Source of the DNA: Planctomycetaceae bacterium
GTDB taxonomy: Bacteria > Planctomycetota > Planctomycetia > Pirellulales > Pirellulaceae
Assembly: GCA_016794985.1 (NCBI GenBank)
Contig: JAEUIQ010000084.1
Span: 124,001-188,000, forward strand
Reading direction: 5' to 3'
DNA length: 64,000 nucleotides
The notes under the pieces were generated by a model, which was given only the letters and a program-made list of their open reading frames with translations, did no database searches and was not told the origin of the DNA. Made by a program: the position numbers and the translations under genes. This document shows positions 43,660 through 52,871 of this stretch, piece after piece. Every line of letters begins with the position of its first letter. Position 1 is the first letter of the stretch.

Positions 43660-45567
43660 TCATTCAGCTTCATACTCAACCACGATCCGCGAGTTGATTT
43701 TGACTTGATCTCCGGCGACGGTTTGCTTCTTGCCGCCCGGCCACTCGATGTCGATGCCATCGATTTTCGAGTTCTTCCCCAGTCCAAAATAGGCAATCGG
43801 TTCTACTTGAGACAAGTAACTACGCGTCGGTGAGATCCACTGCTTTTGCACCAAGTCGCCCGAGCGAACGGTGACCAGGGCCCCCAAACCGTCAACATTC
43901 CCAGCTGGCCCGAGCAGCTTGACATGCACCCATTTGTTTTGAAAAGCTTGATCGTTACGAAGGAAGCGAACCTTGTCACCGAGCCCCACCAACACCAAAT
44001 CCAAATCGCCATCCGAATCGTAGTCGAGATACGCCGCACCGCGGGCAACCATCGGCGCGGTCAATGCCGAACCAGCCTTTTCTTTTGGAACTGACACAAA
44101 TTCACTAACATCAGCGCCTCGCTGTCCGGTATTCCAAAACAAATGCGGCGACTGACGGTAGCTTTGATTCGGCTGGACCTCTTCGATTTCGGTCTCCAAA
44201 TGCCCGTTGGCCGTCAAGAGATCCAACCGGCCCGCTAAAAACGCATCGAACAACAGAGTTCCAAAGGTCAACTCCAATCGCGACGGTGGACCGATGCCCG
44301 CCGACATGGCTTCGTCCGTCATTACATTGACACCGGCCAAGTTTTGTCGCACGAAAAAGCTCACCGGTTCGTTGGCGAAGTTACCAATAACGGTGGCCAG
44401 CTGCGAATCTCGGCGAATGAACCGCACGTCGATGCCCATGGCTCCGCGGGCTCGTCCGTTGCTATCGAAAGCGACTCCCAATTTCATGCCCATCTCTTCA
44501 AAGGTGCCATCGCCTTTATTGCGAAAGAATAGATTCTGCACGGTGTCGTTCGCAATAAAGATATCCATCAAACCGTCGTTATCGATGTCGCAAAATGCCA
44601 GTCCCAGACTCTTGGGCACGGCGACTGGCTTGGTGCCGTCATGAGCGGGATTCGTAATATGCAGTCCTGCCTCGGCGGCCACCTCGCGAAACGTCCCGTT
44701 TCCTTGGTTGATGTACAAATACGGTTGACGACCGCCAAAACTATCCGGCCGCGAATAGGCTCGTACCACTCCATTCAGGGTTGATCCCAAGGCAATATCG
44801 CTTTCCTTGGACCATTCCAAATAGTTGCAAACGACCAAATCTAAATTCCCATCATTGTTGGCATCGAACCAACCACAACTCGTGCTCCAGTCGTTCGGAT
44901 TACCGGCCACGCCAGCTTCCAAGGTCACATCGACAAAGTTCTTTCCGCCTTCATTGCGGAACAAGCGATTCTGGCCCAAGTAACTCAGAAAAACATCCGG
45001 CCAACGATCACCGTTGTAGTCGCCGATGGCAACGCCCATTCCGTATCCAATCGTTTCCAAGCCAACTTGTTTGGTGACATTCGCAAACGTGCCGTTGCCC
45101 TGGTTGCGATACAAAGCGACCGACGGACGCTCGGCCTCGTTTTTGGCTGGCTCCCAATAGCAGGAATTTGTGAACAACAAGTCCGTGTGGCCGTCTTGAT
45201 CGAAATCAAAACAAGCGACTCCGCCTCCCATCGTTTCCGGCAGTAGTTTTTCCGAACTGTGTCCGTTGCAATGCACGAAATCCAATCCCACGGCGTCGGT
45301 CACATCCGTCCAAACAAACTGAGGAATGTCGATGGATTTCGTGTCCCGGAGTTTCGACAACGCGGACTCCTTGGAACGATTTTCTACGACGACGGTCGGC
45401 TTGCGTGTCAACCAATACGCGACCACCGAACCCAGCAACAAGAGTGGCACAATCACTACCAGCGACCAAAATACCGCTTTACCGACGATGGCGTCGTCGG
45501 ACTGTTCTTCGCCTTCGTCCAGCGCAACGACTTCATGTTTTTTGGAAACGGGTTTCTTGCTGGTCAT
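43660..45567 (-). CDS. CRTAC1-like FG-GAP/ASPIC-UnbV protein
   Basis: The product is 635 residues. A transmembrane helix near residues 30-52 (VFWSLVVIVPLLLLGSVVAYWL) anchors it, with the rest outside. The body is an FG-GAP/VCBS propeller: repeated calcium-binding 'DFDQDGHTDLLF', 'DYNGDRWPDVF', 'DANNDGNLDLVV', 'DIDNDGLMDIF' and 'DYDSDGDLDLVL'. The tail carries the ASPIC/UnbV domain ('VKLLGPAGNVDGLGALVTV' to 'IDIEWPGGKKQTV'), giving the CRTAC1 layout. Its ATG overlaps the stop of the multihaem cytochrome gene (ATGA), so translation is coupled and the products probably act together at the membrane. Confidence 0.94.
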   Translation of the reverse strand: MTSKKPVSKKHEVVALDEGEEQSDDAIVGKAVFWSLVVIVPLLLLGSVVAYWLTRKPTVVVENRSKESALSKLRDTKSIDIPQFVWTDVTDAVGLDFVHCNGHSSEKLLPETMGGGVACFDFDQDGHTDLLFTNSCYWEPAKNEAERPSVALYRNQGNGTFANVTKQVGLETIGYGMGVAIGDYNGDRWPDVFLSYLGQNRLFRNEGGKNFVDVTLEAGVAGNPNDWSTSCGWFDANNDGNLDLVVCNYLEWSKESDIALGSTLNGVVRAYSRPDSFGGRQPYLYINQGNGTFREVAAEAGLHITNPAHDGTKPVAVPKSLGLAFCDIDNDGLMDIFIANDTVQNLFFRNKGDGTFEEMGMKLGVAFDSNGRARGAMGIDVRFIRRDSQLATVIGNFANEPVSFFVRQNLAGVNVMTDEAMSAGIGPPSRLELTFGTLLFDAFLAGRLDLLTANGHLETEIEEVQPNQSYRQSPHLFWNTGQRGADVSEFVSVPKEKAGSALTAPMVARGAAYLDYDSDGDLDLVLVGLGDKVRFLRNDQAFQNKWVHVKLLGPAGNVDGLGALVTVRSGDLVQKQWISPTRSYLSQVEPIAYFGLGKNSKIDGIDIEWPGGKKQTVAGDQVKINSRIVVEYEAE

Positions 45568-48500
45568 GGACGGCTTTCCTTGGCTGTCAAGTTGGTATCC
45601 GACTTTTGAAGGTGGCCAGTGACGGGAGCGGATTCAGGCAACGACTTCTGCCGGGGTGCTGTCGCTTGAGTGCGGTTCGTTTCCAAGGTGACTTCTTCGC
45701 CCAAACGATACCCCTGAATCGACGTCCGGAACTCGGATTCAGAGATCAAGTCATTGATCACAACCGCTTCCGTCGCATGATTCGCCGCAGGATACTTCTT
45801 GCGAGCTGCGATCACCGCCACGTCACGGGCATTGTCGTCCAATTTGTACTTCGCATGCAAAGCCTCATGTTCTGCGGCTTTTTCTGCGTTACCCTGCAAT
45901 TGGTAAATCAAATACAACCCGTAATGAGCAATATCGTTTTCGATATCGATGGTTAGAGTTTTGTGATACTCGCCAATCGCTTCTTCCAGCAACTCCACTC
46001 GAGTTGGATCTTCCACCGGGAACTGCTTGGCTAGGTCAAACAAGGTTTGTGCCAGTAGGTTTCTGACGCGGTAATCTTTACTGAAGTCGAACTTCCGCTC
46101 TTGGGCTGCCGGAGAGGTGAACTCCAAGGCCAGCTTCAAGTTCTTCGCTGCTTCCCGCAAATTACCTTGTTGGCGATTGACGAGCCCCGTCAACCACGCG
46201 TGCGTCCAGTAGGGGAAGGGATCGGTGGCACTGCCGTCGCCTTTCTTCTCACTGGCTCGGGATAACGCCTCCGTCGCCAAATCCAACGAGCCTTCCGACT
46301 CGTAGATACGCGCCAGATTGAGCGGGCCATCAAATCGCCCCAGCTTCTCGACTTGCTGAAACGCGTATTCGGCCTGCCGCAATTGACCGCGAGCATTGAC
46401 GCTTTCGGCCGAGATCATTAAAGCGATGCCATAATCATTCCAACGCATCCACAAATCCGGCTTCTTGACCTCTCCATTCAAAGGAGCCGCCGGAACCATC
46501 TGTGTAGGCCCTTCTTGGACCGGGAAAGTCACCTTGTCTTCCGCCATCAGCATGATCGGCAATTCATTGATCACGATCCCGTCGTCGCGTAACCCGCGCA
46601 GCGGCAATTGTTTTTCGCGATGAAACTTGTGGATATGCTGCAAGAAATCCCAATCGAACTTGCGATAGTTCAACTTTGCGATCACCGTGATCGGCCCCGT
46701 GGCGTCGCTCGGAACATCCAAGCGATAGTGCGAGATGTGGGCCGCTCCGGGTGGAATTTGGCGATTGTAGAGCGGCGTAAAGATGTCTTGTGCATTGCGG
46801 CGATTCACGCGATTGCCATGACGATCTAGCATGAATACATTGATAAAGTGAGACCAAGGATCCACTTCACCTTTGTTGTCCAAGCCACCAATCGAACCCA
46901 AAACACGTCCTTCCGCCAGTTTCCCATCTGCCCCAAATTTAGCGTTTTCGATGGCCGTCAATTCCACCCAGACTTCGTTGGAATCGACAGTGCCTTGCGT
47001 AAACAAGTGACCCATTTTGGCCGTACGAATCACGGTTTCGAGCAAATAAGATTTGCCGGGAGCCAAGGTCGGCACGTTTTCGCCAATAGGTGCATGCAAT
47101 GTCCCATCGATCCTCGCGTCCTCCGTGACACCAAAAATGTCAATTCGCATCACGCCCTTGTTGAAGTCCTTATGGGCTTGGATGGTTTTGTCGTCGTGAT
47201 TCCACCAGGCCATCGCTGTGTTGGCCGAAGGAAAGAGGTGGTTATGCACTTCGTTGTTGCCAGTCACAGAATTCCGCAAGGCCCCGAAGTCTTCGGACTC
47301 TTTTCGCGGCATGTGACATTCATTGCAGTTTTGCTCGGCCTTGGGTGGATAGTAGAAACTGGACAGACCATGCCCCGACACACCGCTCAGTAAGTAAGGA
47401 TCGTAGTGATTCTGTCCACGCAACCACTCTTTGTAATCATTCAAGATCCCCGGCAAGTGAACTTTATGGCAGGTTCCACAGAATTCGGTACTCTTGTGAA
47501 CCGGCTTCAAGAACATTTGCTTGTGGAAGGCCGGTTTCGCCTTGATCAACTGATGGTTGATCCACTTCAAGAACGGGTTGTCGCTGTAGGCAAATGGGTA
47601 ATGGATCGGTTCTTCGATCGAATACTCGCCATTTCCTTTGATATGGCCTTCGCCATCACCCACGTTCGTGATCGAATGACACACGATGCAAGTGATTCCG
47701 GCATCCGCTGTGGGATCCTTGATCATGTCGTAATTCGGATCGTCAAACTTGCCCGACAAGAAAGGAACCGGATCATGACAACCGGCACAGAACCGCGAGG
47801 CTTGCACGCTACCGTGACGTTCAAAAACGACACGCCGAGTTTCGTCGACGCTGGTCAAGTACGCAGGGTTGTTGAAGGAGCTAAAGTGGTGGGCACTCGT
47901 GTAGTGGTCCGCATGGGTGTCTTGGTGGCAATCCAAACAGTATTGGTCGTTCATTAAGGATCGCTCGGGAATAAAATTACCCCCGCGCGTCCGTACCAAG
48001 CTGGGCTCGAAATAGTCTTTACTTTTTGGACTTCCGACTGCGTACAAGTCGCGTGGGTCTTGGAGCTTGAGGACCACCAACGCACCAACCACGACCGCAA
48101 CCACCGCGGCGTAAGACAATCCCACTCGCCATTTGATCGGAGGGCCGGCCAAGCGGTGAATGATGTACAACCAGACAACAGCAATCGGTGAAATAACGTG
48201 CGCCCAATAAACCACGGCACGTATCTGCCCGCCTTGCAATTTAGGCAGACCGTCGATGCGAAACAACAAGAGCCCTGAGACCAACAAGACCAAACACACC
48301 GCCAACAAGCCGTATCCGACCCGCACCGCGATTCGATTCTTCCGCGCCCGTGTCGCAATCAAATGAAAGTACGCAAACGCCATGAAGGGCAACAGCAACA
48401 GCAAGCCCAACGCCAGATGCAACAAAACCATCCATTGGTAAAACTGATCTTGCAAGCCTTTGCCCGTGGTGTATTCCAAGAACGTGATGCCAGCCAGATA

Positions 48501-48647
48501 AACGGAATTGGCAGACAACAAGGCAAACATCGCGAAGACGGCAATCAACACGATTCGCAATCGCGGAGTGACTGCCGGGACATATTTTTTCTTAACCCGA
48601 GCGGGACGGTCGGTTGACGGACGATCGGTGCCGGAGGAGTCGGACAT
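45564..48647 (-). CDS. Membrane pentahaem cytochrome with TPR domain
   Basis: The product is 1027 residues. Five transmembrane helices in the first 230 residues resemble a small cytochrome-b-like anchor ('MVLLHLALGLLLLLPFMAFAYF', 'VVYWAHVISPIAVVWLYIIH'). Five CxxCH motifs follow: CLDCH, CAGCH, CIVCH, CGTCH and CNECH, spread over about 200 residues, with extra His nearby as possible ligands. A beta-rich domain and then TPR-like helices ('LNLARIYESEGSLDLATEAL', 'HYGLYLIYQLQGNAEKAAEH') end the chain. AGGAAG lies 8 bases before the chosen ATG. It is the first gene of the pair with the CRTAC1-like protein. Electron transfer from the quinone pool to an outside acceptor is inferred. Confidence 0.9.
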   Translation of the reverse strand: MSDSSGTDRPSTDRPARVKKKYVPAVTPRLRIVLIAVFAMFALLSANSVYLAGITFLEYTTGKGLQDQFYQWMVLLHLALGLLLLLPFMAFAYFHLIATRARKNRIAVRVGYGLLAVCLVLLVSGLLLFRIDGLPKLQGGQIRAVVYWAHVISPIAVVWLYIIHRLAGPPIKWRVGLSYAAVVAVVVGALVVLKLQDPRDLYAVGSPKSKDYFEPSLVRTRGGNFIPERSLMNDQYCLDCHQDTHADHYTSAHHFSSFNNPAYLTSVDETRRVVFERHGSVQASRFCAGCHDPVPFLSGKFDDPNYDMIKDPTADAGITCIVCHSITNVGDGEGHIKGNGEYSIEEPIHYPFAYSDNPFLKWINHQLIKAKPAFHKQMFLKPVHKSTEFCGTCHKVHLPGILNDYKEWLRGQNHYDPYLLSGVSGHGLSSFYYPPKAEQNCNECHMPRKESEDFGALRNSVTGNNEVHNHLFPSANTAMAWWNHDDKTIQAHKDFNKGVMRIDIFGVTEDARIDGTLHAPIGENVPTLAPGKSYLLETVIRTAKMGHLFTQGTVDSNEVWVELTAIENAKFGADGKLAEGRVLGSIGGLDNKGEVDPWSHFINVFMLDRHGNRVNRRNAQDIFTPLYNRQIPPGAAHISHYRLDVPSDATGPITVIAKLNYRKFDWDFLQHIHKFHREKQLPLRGLRDDGIVINELPIMLMAEDKVTFPVQEGPTQMVPAAPLNGEVKKPDLWMRWNDYGIALMISAESVNARGQLRQAEYAFQQVEKLGRFDGPLNLARIYESEGSLDLATEALSRASEKKGDGSATDPFPYWTHAWLTGLVNRQQGNLREAAKNLKLALEFTSPAAQERKFDFSKDYRVRNLLAQTLFDLAKQFPVEDPTRVELLEEAIGEYHKTLTIDIENDIAHYGLYLIYQLQGNAEKAAEHEALHAKYKLDDNARDVAVIAARKKYPAANHATEAVVINDLISESEFRTSIQGYRLGEEVTLETNRTQATAPRQKSLPESAPVTGHLQKSDTNLTAKESRP

Positions 48648-48808
48648 GGGATAGCTTCCTAGCAGCAGTGAGACACGAAAGAACAAAGCACGAATCGAAA
48701 AAACAGAATCAGATCCTGCCGAGGAAGCCGAGCCAAGACATTCCATTAGTTGTGGATCAACCACAGGGCAACTCGGTCACTGGTCCGCAGGCAGGCAAGA
48801 AAGTTGGC

Positions 48809-49255
48809 TTAACAAGGCGGTCTTAGAATGTTCCGCAGCGGCGCGATCACGATTCGCTCCGAAAGTGGTCGATCATACTTCGGCCGAGTCGCAGGCTCAA
48901 ATTCCCAATTCAACGGCACAGACACTGCTAAGATTCGAGAGGTCTCCATCGTGACGACGATGGCAACCGTCTCGGGAGACCATGGTAATTGCGGAGCTTG
49001 ACAATGGGAGCCCTGGCAAGGAAGACCCGACTTGTCTTGCGGCTGAAAACTTCCGAAGGCCAACTCACTTGAATGTTCATTCGCCGCTGGGTGCAATCGA
49101 TCGCGGACGTAATGCGCGCAACCGGCAAAGCAGGACTCGCCCACGTTTCCAATCGCGACAATCGCCAGAATCGACACAACCCACCCCATCGCGCACCGGC
49201 CGAGGCTTCGGTGCGACCAGTTAAAGGTTGATCTGATTGGCGAATCAAGTTGCAT
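48809..49255 (-). CDS. Small exported cysteine-containing protein
   Basis: The product is 148 residues. A hydrophobic segment (GWVVSILAIVAIGNVGESCF) near residue 24 looks like a signal or anchor. Downstream is 'GLPCQGSHCQAPQLPWSPET', the 'PCxGxxCxxxPxxP' arrangement met in small exported planctomycete proteins (from memory, not checked). The end is beta-strand-like. The open frame runs upstream into trmB; the ATG before the hydrophobic segment was chosen. It is the gene after trmB on the same strand. Confidence 0.55.
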   Translation of the reverse strand: MQLDSPIRSTFNWSHRSLGRCAMGWVVSILAIVAIGNVGESCFAGCAHYVRDRLHPAANEHSSELAFGSFQPQDKSGLPCQGSHCQAPQLPWSPETVAIVVTMETSRILAVSVPLNWEFEPATRPKYDRPLSERIVIAPLRNILRPPC

Positions 49256-49466
49256 AGGAATCCGACTTGAAGAACGTCGTCGAAACCGCATTGCCTTTGG
49301 AGTGTTCGATCGTCGAGCCCACACGACTACCGGCACCGAATGATTATCGCTTTGGCGCAAGACAAAACCACGAGCTTTCACGGAAGCTCGACGGTTATTT
49401 TGGAACTGACCGTCCAATTTGTCAAAACAATTGCCTCGTAACGACCATGTAAAGACCGCGGCATTA

Positions 49467-50120
49467 CTAAACCGCGACCGCCGGCTTGTCGAAGTGGCTG
49501 CGGAAGACAGGATGGTCGTTCCGGCGCATGCGACGTTCAAAATGGGTGCGGAAATCTCGATCGTGCTCTGACGGAGACTCGGGAACAAAGAACGGACCGG
49601 ACAGTTGGCTATGTTCGGCAATTAGCGAACAGGTACTTTCGTAATACTCTTCCACGTCGGTCCAAAAGTGCAACCGACCGCCTGGCTTGAGAGTGCGTTG
49701 GATGTCCGCGATAAAGCCGGGCTGCATCACCCTTCTTTTTCGATGCCGTTCCTTCCACCAAGGATCGGGAAAATAAACGTGCACGGCATCAAGCGAATTG
49801 TCCGAAATCCACTCACGGAACAATTTTAATCCATCCCCTTGAATCATCAGGCCATTCTTGACCTGAGCTTTAGCCATGCGAAACGCCGCTAATTTGGCGT
49901 AACCAAAGGCCAACTCGTTCCCGATATAGAATCGATCGGGAAAACGAGTGGTGTGGGTCTCAAGAAACAACCCCTTGCCACTGCCAACTTCCACCTCAAG
50001 TGGACCTTCCGCTCCGAAAAGTCGCAAAGTTGACAGAGGTTCAGATAATTGATCGACGACCTTGTAATACGGCGAAAGGTCGACGGAGGGATCAATCCGA
50101 GTATTAGGGCGTCGGGTCAC
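49467..50120 (-). CDS. trmB: tRNA (guanine-N7)-methyltransferase TrmB
   Basis: The product is 217 residues. It forms m7G46 in the variable loop of tRNA using S-adenosylmethionine. 'LEVEVGSGKGLFLE' binds the methyl donor, 'YIGNELAFGYAKLAAFRMAK' follows, and 'VHVYFPDPWWKERHRKRRV' is the family's catalytic and tRNA-binding signature. The GTG start overlaps the stop of an upstream 32-residue basic ORF by four bases (GTGA), so the two are translationally coupled. No ribosome site of its own is seen, which supports coupling. Confidence 0.95.
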   Translation of the reverse strand: MTRRPNTRIDPSVDLSPYYKVVDQLSEPLSTLRLFGAEGPLEVEVGSGKGLFLETHTTRFPDRFYIGNELAFGYAKLAAFRMAKAQVKNGLMIQGDGLKLFREWISDNSLDAVHVYFPDPWWKERHRKRRVMQPGFIADIQRTLKPGGRLHFWTDVEEYYESTCSLIAEHSQLSGPFFVPESPSEHDRDFRTHFERRMRRNDHPVFRSHFDKPAVAV

Positions 50121-50215
50121 GGAGTACGAATTTTTCGCTTCGAACGTCGAGCTTTGGCGTTGGCAGGACGCTTGCCGTGATTCGCCTTCTTGAGTTTGCG
50201 GTGCGGTTTCGCCAT
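50117..50215 (-). CDS. 32-residue basic peptide coupled to trmB
   Basis: The frame begins at an ATG preceded by AGGAAG with a 5-base gap (AGGAAGACAACCATG), a strong ribosome site, and ends in TGA overlapping the GTG of trmB. The peptide, starting MAKPHRKLKKANHGKRP and ending RSKRKIRTP, has 14 Lys or Arg among 32 residues. It resembles small ribosomal or RNA-binding basic proteins, but no family is recognised. The strong site, the codon-by-codon fit and the overlap argue that it is real. It could bind tRNA or rRNA, or simply load ribosomes for trmB. Confidence 0.65.
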   Translation of the reverse strand: MAKPHRKLKKANHGKRPANAKARRSKRKIRTP

Positions 50216-50301
50216 GGTTGTCTTCCTATATATACGTCGCGCGAGGGCTCGACCCGACCAATTCGGTCGTTGATCAAGTTTCGGGATCGCGGATTGTACA
50301 C

Positions 50302-50445
50302 ATGGGCCGGGGTTCTCGTCCAGTCAGAACGAAGGGTCGAGCCAAACTTTCTCGAAAATTAACCGCCGAAAAACTTCAGGCTCGGGACGTCCGACCCAAG
50401 ATTGCCAAGGTTTCCTTGGCCAATCCCGAGTCCAAAGCCGCCTGA
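50302..50445 (+). CDS. Possible small basic protein antisense to trpD end, doubtful
   Basis: A 47-codon frame with basic composition starts MGRGSRPVRTKGRAK. Its last 70 bases are antisense to the 3' end of trpD. No clear ribosome site precedes the ATG. It could be a real small gene divergent from the trmB unit or a shadow of trpD; the second is at least as likely. Confidence 0.25.
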   Translation: MGRGSRPVRTKGRAKLSRKLTAEKLQARDVRPKIAKVSLANPESKAA

Positions 50446-51416
50446 CATTGCTGAACCGCCCGAGCCAGGTTTCGAGCTGGATCAACCAGCCAAACGGCGG
50501 CGGCGGCGTTCCAAACTACTGTATTCCGAGCTGTTCCCGTTTCCCCATCCAAGACTCGGCGAATCAAAGCGGCACTTTGCTGGGGCGTGGCGACTTGAAT
50601 GTCCCCCAATGTTCCGCCGCCCAAACCGAACTCGGCAGCATCCCAGACTTGTTCGGACACGGTCGCCAGCAAGTTCCCCGAATTCCCAACGGCTGCCGGC
50701 TCGATGATCGCAACTTGGGTGGGGGACAAAACCGATAGTTCACCTTGGCCATCCAGCCCCCGAACTGCCAAACAAGTGCCGGTTGCCAGGCGAGCCAAGG
50801 CGCCCACCAACAGGTCCCAAGCCCCTGCTTTGCCGACCCCTAAAACCTGGTGCTGGACCCCAGCCGGATTTGCTAACGGCCCGAGCATGTTAAAGATCGT
50901 TGGAAATGGCAGCGACTTGCGGGCCTCCGAAACGTGCCGCATCGCAGGATGAAAATTCGGAGCGAACAAGAAGCACAAGCCGGCTGCATCGAGACAGCGC
51001 TGAGCCGCTTCAGCATCACAAGAAATCTCGACTCCCAATTCAACCAAAACGTCGGCCGACCCCGTCAGACTGGTGATCCTGCGATTTCCATGCTTCGCGA
51101 CTTTGACGCCGCACGCAGCAGCGACAATCGCGGCCGCCGTGCTGATGTTGAACGTTCCCGCGCCGTCGCCCCCGGTCCCGCACGTGTCGACCAGAACCGG
51201 CTGAGTGAACCTCGCCGGTACCGCATGCCTGCGCAGAGCACGCGCTCCACCGACCAATTCGCTGACCGATTCTCCCTTCCGATGCAATTGAGTCAAAAAG
51301 GCCTCGATGTCCGCTCGGTCACATTGCCCTGAGATCAACTGTTCGACGCACGCCTCCATATCCGTTGCGGAAAGATCCTGACCAAGCTTCAAGTGATGGA
51401 TCGCAGCGGTTAACAT
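50376..51416 (-). CDS. trpD: Anthranilate phosphoribosyltransferase
   Basis: The product is 346 residues. It transfers the phosphoribosyl group from PRPP to anthranilate in tryptophan synthesis. 'VDTCGTGGDGAGTFNISTAAA' is the PRPP/metal loop, 'VAKHGNRRITSLTGSADVLVELG' the anthranilate-binding segment (the usual serine-rich form is slightly changed), and 'FNMLGPLANPA' a further signature. The size fits the family. No other trp gene is near, so it is a dispersed gene. It diverges from the next gene with an 85-base gap. Cytoplasmic. Confidence 0.96.
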   Translation of the reverse strand: MLTAAIHHLKLGQDLSATDMEACVEQLISGQCDRADIEAFLTQLHRKGESVSELVGGARALRRHAVPARFTQPVLVDTCGTGGDGAGTFNISTAAAIVAAACGVKVAKHGNRRITSLTGSADVLVELGVEISCDAEAAQRCLDAAGLCFLFAPNFHPAMRHVSEARKSLPFPTIFNMLGPLANPAGVQHQVLGVGKAGAWDLLVGALARLATGTCLAVRGLDGQGELSVLSPTQVAIIEPAAVGNSGNLLATVSEQVWDAAEFGLGGGTLGDIQVATPQQSAALIRRVLDGETGTARNTVVWNAAAAVWLVDPARNLARAVQQCQAALDSGLAKETLAILGRTSRA

Positions 51417-51501
51417 TGAGGACCTCGGTGCCGATAGTACGGGGTGGTCGAAATATCATAGTCTACATCGCAGCCTTTGGGACACTTGGGAGAACCGTCA
51501 G

Positions 51502-52389
51502 ATGAAACTGGTGCGATTGCGAAGCAGCGACTGCCTCGAACGAGCAACTTTTCCAGGTTGGGCTTGTCCCTTTGTCTTCTGCGTTTGCCTTTGCAGCGCG
51601 TGGCTGACGTTGGCTCCAGCCCTTTGTCAGGAGAAGCCGCCAATGGCGGACGATCGCGAATGGAACCGCGAATGGTTCGCCAATCGTGCAGAACAAGACG
51701 ACTTCATGCGCGGGTTGAAAATGGCAGCCGTCGAGAATCCCGAACTTCATGGCAGTGTCGCGTTGATCAACGACTTGATGACAGGGCAGACCTTGGGGAC
51801 CACCGGACAACGCTTCGGCTTGGCTAACGATGGCCTGAGTGTGTTGGCCAACGAATCGTTTCGAACGGAATTGGATATTACAGAATCGCAGTATCGCGAG
51901 ATGCAATCGCTTCAGAATGAATGGTCGGCTCGCTTGCAAAAAGACTTGCGAGCCGGAGATCGTTCCGACATGCCGGCGATATTGCGTAAGGTCGCGGCCG
52001 CTCAGCACCAAACCGAATCGGCTCTGCAAGCGGTCTTGTTGCCCCACCAAGTCAAAAGATTGGAACAAGCCGTTTGGGAACAACAGTTGCGACGAAAAAG
52101 CTTGGCCACGTTGTTAAGTGAAGCCCCGCTGAAGGAGACCCTGCAGATTACCGATCGACAGGCAAAAGAATTGATCGAGTTCGAATCGGAGCTGAATGAA
52201 GAACTGGCCCGCGAGATCGCCCGGCTCCAACACGCCGCTCGGTTGAAGCTACTGGCAAAGCTCAATTCTGCACAACAAACCCAAGCCCAAGAACTCCTCG
52301 GCCCCGCCCTGAAGTCCGCCAGCGAACAATCTGCTGTGCTCAAACCATCAACCCCAAAACCAAAACTCCAACCACCCGCGATCAAGTAG
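51502..52389 (+). CDS. Exported helical protein, Spy/CpxP-like in character
   Basis: The product is 295 residues. A signal peptide is visible (FVFCVCLCSAWLTLAPALCQ). The mature part is almost fully helical and charged (Gln, Glu, Arg), with 'LDITESQYREMQSLQNEW' and 'LQITDRQAKELIEFESELNE', which recall the LTxxQ motifs of Spy/CpxP periplasmic chaperones. The similarity is in pattern only. A proline-rich tail ends the chain. It diverges from trpD. The role is unknown. Confidence 0.65.
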   Translation: MKLVRLRSSDCLERATFPGWACPFVFCVCLCSAWLTLAPALCQEKPPMADDREWNREWFANRAEQDDFMRGLKMAAVENPELHGSVALINDLMTGQTLGTTGQRFGLANDGLSVLANESFRTELDITESQYREMQSLQNEWSARLQKDLRAGDRSDMPAILRKVAAAQHQTESALQAVLLPHQVKRLEQAVWEQQLRRKSLATLLSEAPLKETLQITDRQAKELIEFESELNEELAREIARLQHAARLKLLAKLNSAQQTQAQELLGPALKSASEQSAVLKPSTPKPKLQPPAIK

Positions 52390-52871
52390 ATTAAGTTCGC
52401 AACCCAGTCGAACAACTTGTGAGTTGTGTGAACAGACTACGTGATTTTATTGCGGGCTTGAAGGGACCGATGAAGTTTCGAAGCATCGATGCGCGCGGCG
52501 CTCTTTTCATTCTCGCCGTAAGTAAATAGCCATTACAAACCAGTGCTCGTACATTCGCTCGTCCAGAGTTGCTCACGAATGGCGGCAGAGTGGTACTTGC
52601 GAATAACCGGCGAGGGCAGGAAACTGATCCGTCGGCAGATCCTACCCACACAAGATTTGCCAATGGCGATCGAGGGCAAATAATCAAAGGTTCGGAAACT
52701 GGTTTGGGGCGTTCGGGTAGCAAGTTGGATCGAGGTTGAGTATTGCGTCGGCTCGAAGCGATGTTTTGAGTGCGATCATGTTTAGCTTCCTGCCGACATC
52801 ACACACCCGAGGTTCACCCTTTCCCTGCTTTACGTTCTAGCTCAAACATACCAAACGAATGAGGTTTAGAT
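52390..52871. other. Long intergenic region
   Basis: About 480 bases with only short, non-convincing frames. Plus-strand frames contain short peptide-like stretches (for example 'EWYLRITGEGRKLIRRQIL' near 52583) that could be remains of a decayed gene, but nothing is recognised. The promoter of the nitroreductase gene should lie near the right end. Confidence 0.35.

Noticed and set aside
49256..49621. Upstream extension of the small cysteine-containing protein into trmB
   Set aside because: The first part is a shadow of the trmB gene in another frame; the ATG before the hydrophobic segment is a better start.
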